DNA of 64,000 nucleotides. It comes from Megalobrama amblycephala (taxonomy: Eukaryota; Chordata; Actinopteri; Cypriniformes; Xenocyprididae). The stretch covers positions 25,667,726 through 25,731,725 of the forward strand of contig NC_063052.1 in assembly GCF_018812025.1 (NCBI RefSeq), given 5' to 3'. Position 1 is the stretch's first letter. Each line of letters opens with the position of its first letter. Below, piece after piece: positions 53,147 to 54,177 of the stretch. Both the position numbers and the translations under genes were made by a program. The notes below the pieces were generated by a model. That model saw only the letters and a program-made list of their open reading frames with translations. It searched no databases and was not told where the DNA came from.

Positions 53147-53816
53147 CGTATCTATCTATTCAACCAAGCACACATATTAGTTCAAACTAATAAAAACTCA
53201 CTGTAATCACAACTTTTAAGCTCTTTCTTCTCCTTTCTCTCCATCTCTGTTTTGTGACTGTGCTTTAGGCATAGGTCGTGTGACCTTAGGAGCTTTCCTG
53301 GGTAGGTTTGTCTTTCCCCTGTGTTCTCTCTGTTGTTTCACCAGCTATCATTTCCTGCCTCCACAAACATGTCCGTTCTCCTCCCTCGGGTTTCACTCTC
53401 GTTTGGTGTGGGCCCCTGGATGAGAAGGAGCCATTCAAATGTGCCGTAACCCTGTGATTACTCATTTTTCAGAACATTCCATCGTTGCAGTGCATCCCAT
53501 CCACTTCATCTACAGTCCTCTTTTTTTATAATATGTGAAAAAGGCACTAATGTACGCCTTGATGATATAAACGAACATGAAGACACACTTTGACCCTGAT
53601 GTTGTTTTTCTTCATATGTTTTGTTTGTCTTCAGATCTTTCATTTATCACAACACGGGTGTTCTTGTGGAAGGTGTGCGTCATCACTCTGGTCAGCTGTC
53701 TGCCGCTCTACATCATCAAATACCTGAAGCGGAAGTTCTCCCCTCCCAGTTTTCCAAACTTTCCTCCTGAGCTTTCCATACGTCACTGTGTCAAACGGCA
53801 TGCAGACGTATTATAA
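499..53816 (+). CDS. atp9b: atp9b, P4-type ATPase (probable phospholipid-transporting ATPase IIB), 29 coding exons, 5'-partial
   Basis: This is a P4 ATPase of the ATP9/Neo1 class. Family knowledge: ATP9B resides in the trans-Golgi network, works without a CDC50 partner, and its transported lipid is not firmly established. Numbering residue 1 as the codon at 500-502, the exons listed separately join in phase to 1124 residues. The actuator motif DGET is near 230, PISL in TM4 near 381, and the phosphorylation site DKTGT is at 428-432 with D428 the acceptor. FPFTSESKR is near 593, KGAD at 619, TGDK at 728 and GDGGND at 835. Hydrophobic segments fit ten TMs: two before the actuator, two around 340-388 and six after 895. 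ATP9B rather than ATP9A is supported by the acidic N-terminal stretch with [10 protein letters not shown], the [11 protein letters not shown] segment and the 11-residue micro-exon. The first exon (about 40 residues in human) is outside the window. The last residues look frameshifted (see exon 30). Confidence 0.97.
713..1020. mobile_element. Palindromic MITE, 'AGTTCACCCAAAAATG' family (copy 1)
   Basis: Left end reads TTAATGGGATAGTTGACCCA with TTTACTCACCCTCAAG following. The right end reads as its complement, GGTTTGGAACAGTAAGTGAT then ATTTTCA. The interior has ACACAAAAGAAGATATTTTG, typical of this very common cyprinid inverted-repeat family. Angel-type short inverted-repeat elements are a comparison to try; I am not certain of the family name. 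Confidence 0.8.
1463..2411. mobile_element. Non-autonomous DNA element with AAAGGTGC ends
   Basis: Begins TTAAAGGTGCTGAAG and ends GGGCACCTTTAA, giving short inverted ends of about 10 bp. The interior (CCCCTGAATGTGTCTGTGAAG and an ACCCCATAG-T tract) resembles a repeat common in cyprinid introns. No long reading frame. Superfamily not determined. Confidence 0.6.
2656..2993. mobile_element. hAT-type non-autonomous palindrome with perfect 8-bp duplication
   Basis: The 338-bp element starts TAGGGCTGCACAACGATTAA and ends with its near complement, GTTGTGCAGCCCTA. It is flanked by CTTTACAG at 2648-2655 and 2994-3001, an exact 8-bp duplication as made by hAT transposases. The core is a TATA-rich snap-back. 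No coding capacity. Confidence 0.88.
4357..5772. mobile_element. Palindromic TTAA-family MITE interrupted by a second MITE
   Basis: The outer element starts GGGATAGTTCATCCGAAAAT and ends AGTGAGTAAATCATGGG then a degenerate complement. Arms share GTGCATCCATCC/GGATGGATGC-type and AAAGGCCTTCTAAAG-type blocks. Position 4934-5466 is a later insertion. Related copies lie at 27760-28845 and 29972-30585. Confidence 0.75.
4934..5466. mobile_element. Nested inverted-repeat MITE with TA flanks
   Basis: Left end TACACTCTAAAAAATGCTGG, right end mirrored as CATTTTTTAGAGTGTA. The arms of about 115 bp contain AACCCAAGTTGGGTT and complement each other well. The shared TA at both edges fits a TA target duplication as in Tc1/mariner-type elements, but TA alone is weak evidence. 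Confidence 0.75.
6389..6539 (+). CDS. atp9b: atp9b exon 3 (residues 58-108)
   Basis: Encodes the [19 protein letters not shown] segment and [14 protein letters not shown], the conserved lead-in to TM1. The acceptor CAG at 6386-6388 completes a Ser codon with exon 2. Donor GTAAGG. Confidence 0.95.
6540..7183 (+). other. atp9b intron 3 (644 nt)
   Basis: AT-rich, with a T-rich tract before the acceptor at 7182-7183. I see no repeat or exon. An apparent 146-residue frame over 6333-6773 is exon 3 read through its donor. Confidence 0.8.
7184..7297 (+). CDS. atp9b: atp9b exon 4 (residues 109-146, TM1)
   Basis: 38 whole codons, phase 0 at both ends. Encodes [17 protein letters not shown] (TM1), [19 protein letters not shown] and the start of TM2. 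Acceptor TAG, donor GTGAGT. Confidence 0.96.
7394..7502 (+). CDS. atp9b: atp9b exon 5 (residues 147-182, TM2)
   Basis: Encodes [18 protein letters not shown], the end of TM2, then [16 protein letters not shown] entering the actuator domain. Ends one base into a Gly codon. The preceding intron is only 96 nt. Confidence 0.96.
7503..8393 (+). other. atp9b intron 5 (891 nt)
   Basis: Contains long T runs (7641-7662, 8175-8192). No exon or clear transposon seen. Ends TTGCATTTCAG. Confidence 0.75.
8394..8452 (+). CDS. atp9b: atp9b exon 6 (residues 183-202, actuator domain)
   Basis: Encodes [19 protein letters not shown]. Acceptor CAG at 8391-8393, donor GTTTGT. The [13 protein letters not shown] stretch shared with exon 7 is a family hallmark. 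Confidence 0.96.
8453..9055 (+). other. atp9b intron 6 (603 nt)
   Basis: Contains a (TA)n run near 8700-8735 and the L2-like tail at 8880-8993. Otherwise unremarkable. Confidence 0.75.
8880..8993 (+). mobile_element. 3' end of an L2-like LINE or its dependent SINE
   Basis: Reads CTGTAAAGCTGCTTTGAAAT, then CGTGAAAAGCGCTATACAAA and TAAATGTGAATTGAATTGAA. This is the typical fish L2-like 3' terminus with its short TTGAA-type tail. Only the tail is clear; a 5'-truncated copy is usual for this class. Confidence 0.75.
9056..9107 (+). CDS. atp9b: atp9b exon 7 (residues 203-219, actuator domain)
   Basis: Encodes [17 protein letters not shown] and one base of the next Gly codon. Acceptor TAG, donor GTAAGT. 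Confidence 0.96.
10243..10320. repeat. (AT)n microsatellite
   Basis: An almost uninterrupted AT/TA dinucleotide run, slightly broken by ACACACATACA near 10293. The short translated frame over it is spurious. Confidence 0.95.
10356..10476. repeat. Half copy of the small palindrome also at 39072-39290
   Basis: Shares AAATTTTCTTCTAAAATGAG, then ATGTTTATGTTCAGTTATTTC and TTTTAATGGCAATGA with the copy near 39090-39175. Only one arm is present here. Confidence 0.7.
10940..11034 (+). CDS. atp9b: atp9b exon 8 (residues 220-251, DGET motif)
   Basis: Encodes [21 protein letters not shown] is the P4 form of the actuator dephosphorylation motif, with Glu near residue 232. Acceptor CAG, donor GTATGA. 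Confidence 0.97.
11035..12170 (+). other. atp9b intron 8 (1.1 kb)
   Basis: A 14-nt C run near 11271-11284 is the only simple repeat. The stretch about 11390-12110 is less AT-rich and looks single-copy; no coding similarity recognised. Confidence 0.65.
12171..12251 (+). CDS. atp9b: atp9b exon 9 (residues 252-278)
   Basis: 27 whole codons: [14 protein letters not shown], then [12 protein letters not shown], within the actuator domain. Acceptor CAG, donor GTAAGA. Confidence 0.96.
12847..13106. mobile_element. Palindromic TTAA-family MITE (diverged copy)
   Basis: Left end TTAAAGGAGTATGTTGTCAT, then TTTACTCACCC. Right end ATGAGGGTGAGTAAATGATG, then AGAATTTTCATTA and ATCACTTTAA. Diverged arms. 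Confidence 0.7.
13449..13778. mobile_element. Inverted-repeat MITE, GGTAACACTTTACAATAAGG family (copy 1)
   Basis: Starts GGTAACACTTTACAATAAGG and ends with its complement, CCTTATTATAAAGCGTTACC. The interior is made of TTAGTTAACATTAGT-like words in both orientations. A second full copy lies at 45734-46043 and a partial at 42530-42602. Confidence 0.85.
13947..14297. mobile_element. hAT-type non-autonomous palindrome with perfect 8-bp duplication
   Basis: The 351-bp element starts TAGGGCTGTCAAACGATTAA and ends TTAATCGTTTGACAGCCCTA. Flanks are GTTTTAAC at 13939-13946 and 14298-14305, an exact 8-bp duplication. No coding capacity. The same terminal sequence opens the elements at 26747 and 46673. 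Confidence 0.92.
14640..14858. mobile_element. Palindromic TTAA-family MITE (short copy)
   Basis: Left end GGGTAGTTTCACCCAAAAAT. Right end ATGAGGGTGAGTAAATGATG, then ATTTTCATTTTTGGGTCAGC and TATCCCTTTAA. A poly-T run replaces part of the left arm. Confidence 0.8.
14899..14996. repeat. (TTTTG)n microsatellite
   Basis: Pentanucleotide GTTTT repeated about 17-19 times with minor interruptions. Apparent KQNKT or FCFVL frames over it are artefacts. Confidence 0.95.
15840..16490. other. Repeat-poor intron block, possible regulatory sequence
   Basis: About 650 nt of mixed-composition sequence with no repeat I recognise and no plausible coding frame, just upstream of exon 10. Sequence alone does not show function. 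Confidence 0.3.
16551..16626 (+). CDS. atp9b: atp9b exon 10 (residues 279-303)
   Basis: Encodes [21 protein letters not shown], a signature stretch of ATP9 proteins. Ends one base into a Gly codon. Human ATP9B has EDSDPP where this copy reads EDCDPP. Confidence 0.96.
16627..17758 (+). other. atp9b intron 10 (1.1 kb)
   Basis: Mostly single-copy-looking sequence of higher GC than the neighbouring introns. Ends in an 18-nt T tract and TTCCAG. No exon or transposon identified. Confidence 0.7.
17759..17835 (+). CDS. atp9b: atp9b exon 11 (residues 304-329)
   Basis: Encodes [20 protein letters not shown], then QSKNK, the end of the actuator domain. It is preceded by a long T tract and TTCCAG. Donor GTGGGT. 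Confidence 0.96.
19211..20046 (-). mobile_element. piggyBac-type DNA transposon remnant (836 bp, TTAA target)
   Basis: Flanked by TTAA on both sides (19207-19210, 20047-20050). The ends are CCCTTAAATGCATGA and its near complement, TATGCATTTAAGGG. TTAA duplication and CCCT ends define piggyBac. On the minus strand from 19664 a frame begins [14 protein letters not shown], like the start of piggyBac transposases, and stops after about 65 codons. A second minus frame at 19260-19448 begins with an acidic [10 protein letters not shown]. The catalytic part is deleted, so this copy cannot move by itself. Confidence 0.85.
19480..19664 (-). pseudogene. N-terminal remnant of a piggyBac transposase
   Basis: The minus-strand ATG at 19662-19664 opens a short frame starting [17 protein letters not shown], then [12 protein letters not shown], ending at a TGA near 19490. 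The RRFTAEEAL-like start is typical of piggyBac proteins. No DDD catalytic core follows. Confidence 0.55.
20770..21010. repeat. Fragment of the MITE interior seen at 34260-34620
   Basis: Shares GGAATAAGGGTCTTAT, TCTCCTCCAACTTCAAAATCG and GACCTTTCCAACATGATTACG with the element at 34028-36884. Terminal repeats are missing here. Confidence 0.65.
21895..22015 (-). mobile_element. Diverged tRNA-derived SINE head
   Basis: Read on the minus strand it gives ATGGCCTACTGGTTACTGAG, then TTATGCCCTAAAGGC and GAGGGTTTGAATCTGACTC. The last block resembles a Pol III B box (GGTTTGAATC) and the first an A box. A CT-rich body follows, as in several fish SINEs. Too diverged to be a functional tRNA. Confidence 0.5.
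22330..23600. other. Repeat-poor block in intron 11, possible regulatory sequence
   Basis: About 1.2 kb with few of the repeats that fill the rest of the intron, moderate GC, and short frames only. No coding similarity recognised. Confidence 0.3.
23750..24280 (-). mobile_element. MITE with Myb/SANT-like remnant (minus-strand copy)
   Basis: Shares GGAAATTACCCGGAACAATT and TGTCCCAGGAAC, then GGTACTTTCTGAGGGG, with the plus-strand copy at 28228-28767, in reverse. On the minus strand near 23905-23955 it reads [18 protein letters not shown], like a trihelix Myb/SANT-like domain of Harbinger accessory proteins. Right end TGCAGTGGAAACGTGGC. Confidence 0.7.
24797..24957 (+). CDS. atp9b: atp9b exon 12 (residues 330-382, TM3 and TM4)
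   Basis: Encodes [19 protein letters not shown], a hydrophobic TM3, and [13 protein letters not shown] of TM4. The Pro of PISL (near 381) is here; the Ser is completed by exon 13. Acceptor GCAG, donor GTACCG. Confidence 0.96.
25083..25225 (+). CDS. atp9b: atp9b exon 13 (residues 383-430, phosphorylation Asp)
   Basis: Encodes [14 protein letters not shown], then [21 protein letters not shown]. The last residues are DKT of the DKTGT motif; the intron falls inside the Gly codon. Acceptor TAG, donor GTACTT. Confidence 0.97.
25226..25516 (+). other. atp9b intron 13 (291 nt)
   Basis: Short intron between the two halves of the DKTGT motif. A (TTTTA)n-like patch near 25363-25380; nothing else seen. 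Confidence 0.85.
25517..25629 (+). CDS. atp9b: atp9b exon 14 (residues 431-468)
   Basis: Completes DKTGT with GT, then encodes [19 protein letters not shown] and [10 protein letters not shown]. It leads into the nucleotide-binding domain. Acceptor CAG, donor GTGTGA. Confidence 0.97.
26654..26746. repeat. (CA)n and left arm of (ATATT)n microsatellite
   Basis: Broken CA/CG dinucleotide run to about 26710, then pentanucleotide TATAT units. The same pentanucleotide resumes at 27449. Confidence 0.9.
26747..27448. mobile_element. hAT-like element inserted inside the (ATATT)n array
   Basis: 702 bp, starts TAGGGATGTCAAAATAACGC and ends AATCGATTGACAGCCCTA. Both flanks read ATTATATT, though this is inside a microsatellite so the duplication is less informative. 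It shares its ends and CATCATCAAATCTTCTTCCT, then GAAGCACTTTTGAAT, with the element at 46673-47945. An inner CpG-rich segment (26877-27145) differs from that relative. Confidence 0.8.
27449..27528. repeat. Right arm of (ATATT)n microsatellite
   Basis: About 16 units of the TATAT pentanucleotide, the continuation of 26711-26746 beyond the hAT-like insertion. Confidence 0.92.
27760..28845. mobile_element. Palindromic TTAA-family MITE interrupted at 28228-28767
   Basis: Starts TTAAAGGGATAGTTCACCCA and ends TTTTTGGGTGAACTATCCCT then TTAA. Arms carry CAAGCCATC and GGATGGCTTGAGGGTGAGTA in opposite orientation. A poly-A and (AT)n run sits at 28010-28063. Confidence 0.85.
28228..28767 (+). mobile_element. 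Nested MITE with Myb/SANT-like remnant (plus-strand copy)
   Basis: Begins CCATGTTTCCACCGCAGGAA and ends GGTGGAAACATGG, a 13-bp inverted end. From 28561 the plus strand reads [17 protein letters not shown], like the first helix of a Myb/SANT-like trihelix domain. The related host copy at 30508 has the uninterrupted AGTCATATACACC, which suggests a 3-bp duplication (ATA). Harbinger-derived origin is inference. Confidence 0.75.
29778..30860. repeat. 'CACTGTTCAAAATTTGGGG'-type repeat split by a TTAA MITE
   Basis: First half 29778-29971 (GGTCAGTAAGATTTTTTTTT, then TTTCCACAAAAATATTAA); second half from 30582 (AAGCACAACTGTTTTCAACA, then CAAATAAATGCAGCCTTGGT). The uninterrupted relative at 38660-39065 joins them directly. 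Confidence 0.82.
29970..30584. mobile_element. TTAA-family palindromic MITE nested in another repeat
   Basis: Starts TTAAAGGATTAGTACACTTT and ends AAAGTGAACTAATCCTTTAA. The unoccupied version of the site reads AAATATTAAGCAGCAC at about 38792, so the duplicated target is TTAA. Confidence 0.88.
30895..31149 (+). CDS. atp9b: atp9b exon 15 (residues 469-553, nucleotide-binding domain)
   Basis: 85 whole codons. It starts with a Ser/Pro-rich variable linker, then [20 protein letters not shown] and NVTPVYESR, an acidic linker and TYQASSPDE. The linker differs from human in length and content; the flanking parts are strongly conserved. Confidence 0.96.
31817..32186. mobile_element. Palindromic TTAA-family MITE (diverged)
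   Basis: Left end TTAAGGAATAATTCATCCAA with ATTACTCACTCTCATAATC. Right end GTGGGTGAGTACATGATGAC, then AGGTGAACTAACC. Interior CAATGAAAGTGAATGGTGAC is typical of the family. Confidence 0.75.
32220..33850. other. Repeat-poor block in intron 15, possible regulatory sequence
   Basis: About 1.6 kb without the MITEs that flank it; only a short TG run near 33666-33702. No coding similarity recognised. Confidence 0.3.
34927..35650 (+). mobile_element. 730-bp MITE, copy 1 (AGAGTGCCCCAGGGATG ends)
   Basis: Starts AGAGTGCCCCAGGGATGGCG. Its right end is the complement (GCGTCATCCCTGAGGCAC) but lacks the last few bases. Reads nearly the same as copy 2 throughout, e.g. AACAAAGGGTTAT and ACACGTTTTGTCTATCAAGA. 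Confidence 0.8.
35713..36449 (+). mobile_element. 730-bp MITE, copy 2
   Basis: Starts TAGAGTGCCCCAGGGATGAC and ends GTCATCCCTGGGGCACTCTA, complete at both ends. Same orientation as copy 1 and only about 60 bp away from it. Confidence 0.85.
37325..37359. repeat. (CTTT)n microsatellite
   Basis: About eight perfect TTCT units upstream of exon 16. It is followed by AT-rich sequence. Confidence 0.9.
37492..37653 (+). CDS. atp9b: atp9b exon 16 (residues 554-607)
   Basis: 54 whole codons: [19 protein letters not shown], then [19 protein letters not shown], with the nucleotide-contacting Phe and Lys region near 593-601. Acceptor TAG, donor GTACGT. Confidence 0.96.
37654..38123 (+). other. atp9b intron 16 (470 nt)
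   Basis: T/G-rich sequence with no recognised repeat. Ends ATGTTTCAG. Confidence 0.8.
38124..38216 (+). CDS. atp9b: atp9b exon 17 (residues 608-638, KGAD)
   Basis: Encodes [19 protein letters not shown], then [12 protein letters not shown] holds the ATP-site Lys (619). The first residue is Glu where human ATP9B has Asp. Acceptor CAG, donor GTAAGA. Confidence 0.96.
38660..39065. repeat. 'CTGTTCAAAAATTTGG' fish repeat, largely complete
   Basis: Runs from ACTGCTGTTCAAAAATTTGG through TTTCCACAAAAATATTAAGC and TTCTGAAGGATCATG to AAATGCAGCTTTGGTGAGCA. It serves as the empty-site reference for the insertion at 29970. Confidence 0.8.
39072..39290. repeat. Small near-perfect palindrome
   Basis: The left arm (AGTGCCATCTGAAATTTTCT, then AATGAGAGTTTTTATTAGGC) mirrors the right arm (GATAAAAAATGAACATTTTA, then TACAGATGGCACT) around about 39180. 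Arms are roughly 100 bp. Confidence 0.8.
39530..39860. other. Repeat-poor block in intron 17, possible regulatory sequence
   Basis: About 330 nt that includes GATGATTACAATTTGTATTG, then TTATTAATTAATGAATGACC. Homeodomain-like ATTA words are dense. No coding frame. Function not shown. Confidence 0.3.
40115..40198 (+). CDS. atp9b: atp9b exon 18 (residues 639-666)
   Basis: 28 whole codons: [19 protein letters not shown], then TEEQYQDFE. Phase 0 at both ends. Acceptor CAG, donor GTAAGA. Confidence 0.96.
40286..40745. mobile_element. Palindromic TTAA-family MITE (GGGTTAGTTCACCC variant)
   Basis: Starts TTAAAGGGTTAGTTCACCCA and ends TTTTTGGGTGAACTAACCCT then TTAA. The interior has CGAACACAAATTAAGATATT and CGACGAGAATACTTTTTGTG, a recognised internal pattern of this family. 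Confidence 0.85.
40978..41440. repeat. 'CTGTTCAAAAGT' fish repeat with inverted ends
   Basis: Starts GTACTGTTCAAAAGTCTGAG and ends CAAACTTTTGAACAGTAGTG, mutual complements. The interior includes GTCACATGATCCTTCAGAAA. Confidence 0.8.
41722..41892 (+). CDS. atp9b: atp9b exon 19 (residues 667-723)
   Basis: 57 whole codons: [20 protein letters not shown], then [20 protein letters not shown] and LRNAGIK, leading into the TGDK hinge. Acceptor CAG, donor GTACAC. Confidence 0.96.
41893..43009 (+). other. atp9b intron 19 (1.1 kb)
   Basis: AT-rich. Contains a partial GGTAACACTTTACAATAAGG-family MITE at 42530-42602 and short direct repeats of TGTCTGAATAATTTTTGG-like text near 42080 and 42200. Confidence 0.7.
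43010..43108 (+). CDS. atp9b: atp9b exon 20 (residues 724-756, TGDK)
   Basis: 33 whole codons starting [21 protein letters not shown] (728-731) is the conserved P-domain motif. Acceptor CAG, donor GTAGGA. Confidence 0.97.
43837..44025. mobile_element. hAT-type MITE (CAGGGGTGTCAAA ends)
   Basis: Starts CAGGGGTGTCAAATTTGGTT, has TTTAGCTCCAACCCTAGTTA and ACACACC inside, and ends with a decayed complement (GGAGCGGAGTTTGACTCG). A very common fish element; the right end is eroded so I could not confirm an 8-bp duplication. Confidence 0.75.
44049..44858. mobile_element. Inverted-repeat element (GGCTACGTTCAGACTG ends)
   Basis: Left end TAGGCTACGTTCAGACTGCA, right end AGTCTGAACATGGCTTTA. Inner words AAATTTGCTCATATGTGACT and GATATCGAAATGTGATCAGA are in partial inverted register. 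No coding frame. Confidence 0.6.
44892..44981 (+). CDS. atp9b: atp9b exon 21 (residues 757-786)
   Basis: 30 whole codons: [20 protein letters not shown], then [10 protein letters not shown], matching ATP9B closely. Acceptor TAG, donor GTAAAA. Confidence 0.96.
45080..45224 (+). CDS. atp9b: atp9b exon 22 (residues 787-834)
   Basis: Encodes [20 protein letters not shown], then the Cys-rich [18 protein letters not shown]. It ends in CAI and one base of the next Gly. The preceding intron is 98 nt. Confidence 0.96.
45411..45475 (+). CDS. atp9b: atp9b exon 23 (residues 835-856, GDGGND)
   Basis: Encodes [19 protein letters not shown], the Mg-binding P-domain motif that closes the catalytic site. 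Acceptor CAG, donor GTGAGG. Confidence 0.97.
45734..46043. mobile_element. Inverted-repeat MITE, GGTAACACTTTACAATAAGG family (copy 2)
   Basis: Starts GGTAACACTTTACAATAAGG and ends CCTTATTGTAAAGTGTTACC, an almost exact complement. Same interior as 13449-13778. Confidence 0.9.
46673..47945 (+). mobile_element. hAT non-autonomous element with BED zinc-finger remnant (1.27 kb)
   Basis: Starts TAGGGCTGTCAAAATAACGC and ends AATCGATTGACAGCCCTA. The flanks are ATATATAT on both sides, compatible with an 8-bp duplication though in a simple repeat. Bases 46812-46970 encode the start of a BED-finger protein (see separate entry), typical of hAT transposases. The catalytic RNase-H-like part is absent. Confidence 0.85.
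46812..47010 (+). pseudogene. BED zinc-finger start of a hAT transposase, broken
   Basis: ATG at 46812 opens 53 codons containing [19 protein letters not shown], with the Cys pair of a BED finger, then TLK and an early TAG at 46971. A few bases later the expected His-containing part (YHISAKHPG) continues in another frame, so a 5-bp insertion broke it. Confidence 0.75.
48719..48874 (+). CDS. atp9b: atp9b exon 24 (residues 857-908, start of TM5)
   Basis: 52 whole codons: [20 protein letters not shown], then [16 protein letters not shown] and [13 protein letters not shown], which begins TM5. Acceptor CAG, donor GTAACA. Confidence 0.96.
49067..49131 (+). CDS. atp9b: atp9b exon 25 (residues 909-929, TM5)
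   Basis: Encodes [20 protein letters not shown], then V and two bases of a Gly codon. The donor is the second of two overlapping GT options; only GG|GTAAGT keeps the frame. Confidence 0.95.
49225..49333 (+). CDS. atp9b: atp9b exon 26 (residues 930-966, TM6)
   Basis: Encodes [19 protein letters not shown], then [17 protein letters not shown]. The preceding intron is 93 nt, the shortest in the window. Confidence 0.96.
49488..49545 (+). CDS. atp9b: atp9b exon 27 (residues 967-985, TM7)
   Basis: Encodes [19 protein letters not shown], then one base of a Gly codon. Acceptor TAG, donor GTAAAT. Confidence 0.96.
49546..51359 (+). other. atp9b intron 27 (1.8 kb)
   Basis: AT-rich first kilobase with a fragment of the 'CTGTTCAAAAGT' repeat near 49950-50090. 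Then an unusual CpG-containing stretch at 50640-51180. Confidence 0.75.
50640..51180. other. CpG-containing, repeat-poor block in intron 27
   Basis: Rich in CG words (CCCGCGAATTCAGCCGAGC, CACGCGCACACGGCAGCC, GATCCGCGCAGCGAGC) compared with the depleted introns around it. Short frames only. Could be an enhancer or an internal promoter; not demonstrable here. Confidence 0.35.
51360..51563 (+). CDS. atp9b: atp9b exon 28 (residues 986-1053, TM7-TM9)
   Basis: Encodes [12 protein letters not shown], then [20 protein letters not shown] (TM8), TWHWL and the TM9 stretch ending SLAFLNEYF. Ends at phase 1. Acceptor CAG, donor GTAAGA. Confidence 0.96.
51564..53268 (+). other. atp9b intron 28 (1.7 kb), mostly microsatellite
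   Basis: About 400 nt of AT-rich sequence, then the TCTA/TCTG/TCCG array, then a 100-nt pyrimidine-rich lead-in to the micro-exon. Confidence 0.9.
51972..53160. repeat. 1.2-kb tetranucleotide array (GATA/GACA/GGAC type)
   Basis: Units of TCTA, TCTG, TCCA and TCCG alternate in blocks, with recurring higher-order words such as TATCCGTGTGTCTGTC and CAGTCTGTCCTTCTATC. Three overlapping frames of over 330 codons across it are translations of the repeat, not genes. Confidence 0.97.
53269..53301 (+). CDS. atp9b: atp9b exon 29, 33-nt micro-exon (residues 1054-1064)
   Basis: Encodes [11 protein letters not shown] between acceptor TTTAG and donor GTAGGT. Both borders are phase 1, so skipping it would keep the frame. 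Human ATP9B has a matching GIGRVSFGAFL and ATP9A lacks it. Confidence 0.93.
53302..53634 (+). other. atp9b intron 29 (333 nt)
   Basis: Between the micro-exon and the last exon. Pyrimidine-rich acceptor TTGTCTTCAG; nothing else recognised. Confidence 0.85.
53635..53816 (+). CDS. atp9b: atp9b terminal coding exon 30 (residues 1065-1124 and stop), apparently frameshifted tail
   Basis: Encodes [13 protein letters not shown] and [19 protein letters not shown] (TM10), then FSPPSF. The frame runs on for 20 atypical residues to TAA at 53814-53816. From 53753 the +2 frame reads SKLSS and stops at TGA 53768-53770, which is the family's usual C-terminal ending. A single-base loss around 53749-53753 would explain this; sequencing error is the alternative. 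Confidence 0.93.
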
Positions 53817-53886
53817 GCACATGAGACCGCTACATCAAACGCTTTGAAACGGATCTGATCCTTTTTTTTTTTATTATTGCTGGATG

Positions 53887-54177
53887 TTAGTTCACCCAAA
53901 AATGAACAGCCTGATATCATTTACTCACCTTAATGTTGTTCCAAACCTTTAAGACTTGCTGTGTTTTCTGTGGAACACAAAAGGAGAAGTTTATCAGAAT
54001 GTTCACGCTGCTCTTTTCCATACATTGGAAAAACTGTCATACTCCAAATATTGCACCTAAAACGCAGTATTAACTTTTGTGTCTGATCTTAAAGGAAACT
54101 CCTTCCTGTTTGGAATGACATGAGGGTGAGTAAAAAATGACCAAATTTTCATTTTTGCGTAAACTATCCCTTTAAGC
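53887..54177. mobile_element. Palindromic TTAA-family MITE in the atp9b 3'UTR
   Basis: Left end TAGTTCACCCAAAAATGAAC, right end TTCATTTTTGCGTAAACTAT then CCCTTTAA. Inner TTTACTCACC and ATGAGGGTGAGTAA mirror each other. If the 3'UTR extends to 54413 or beyond, this hairpin would be transcribed in the mRNA. Confidence 0.85.

Noticed and set aside
51972..53160. CRISPR-like repeat array
   Set aside because: There are no spacers; the unit is 4 bp. This is a eukaryotic microsatellite.
51865..53206. Three overlapping frames of 339-441 codons ([14 protein letters not shown])
   Set aside because: They are translations of a TCTA/TCTG/TCCG microsatellite. All three + frames stay open because the repeat lacks stops.
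499..53816. Assignment to ATP9A instead of ATP9B
   Set aside because: The N-terminal acidic motif, the [11 protein letters not shown] segment, exon 21-23 residues and the micro-exon all match ATP9B, which ATP9A lacks or differs in.
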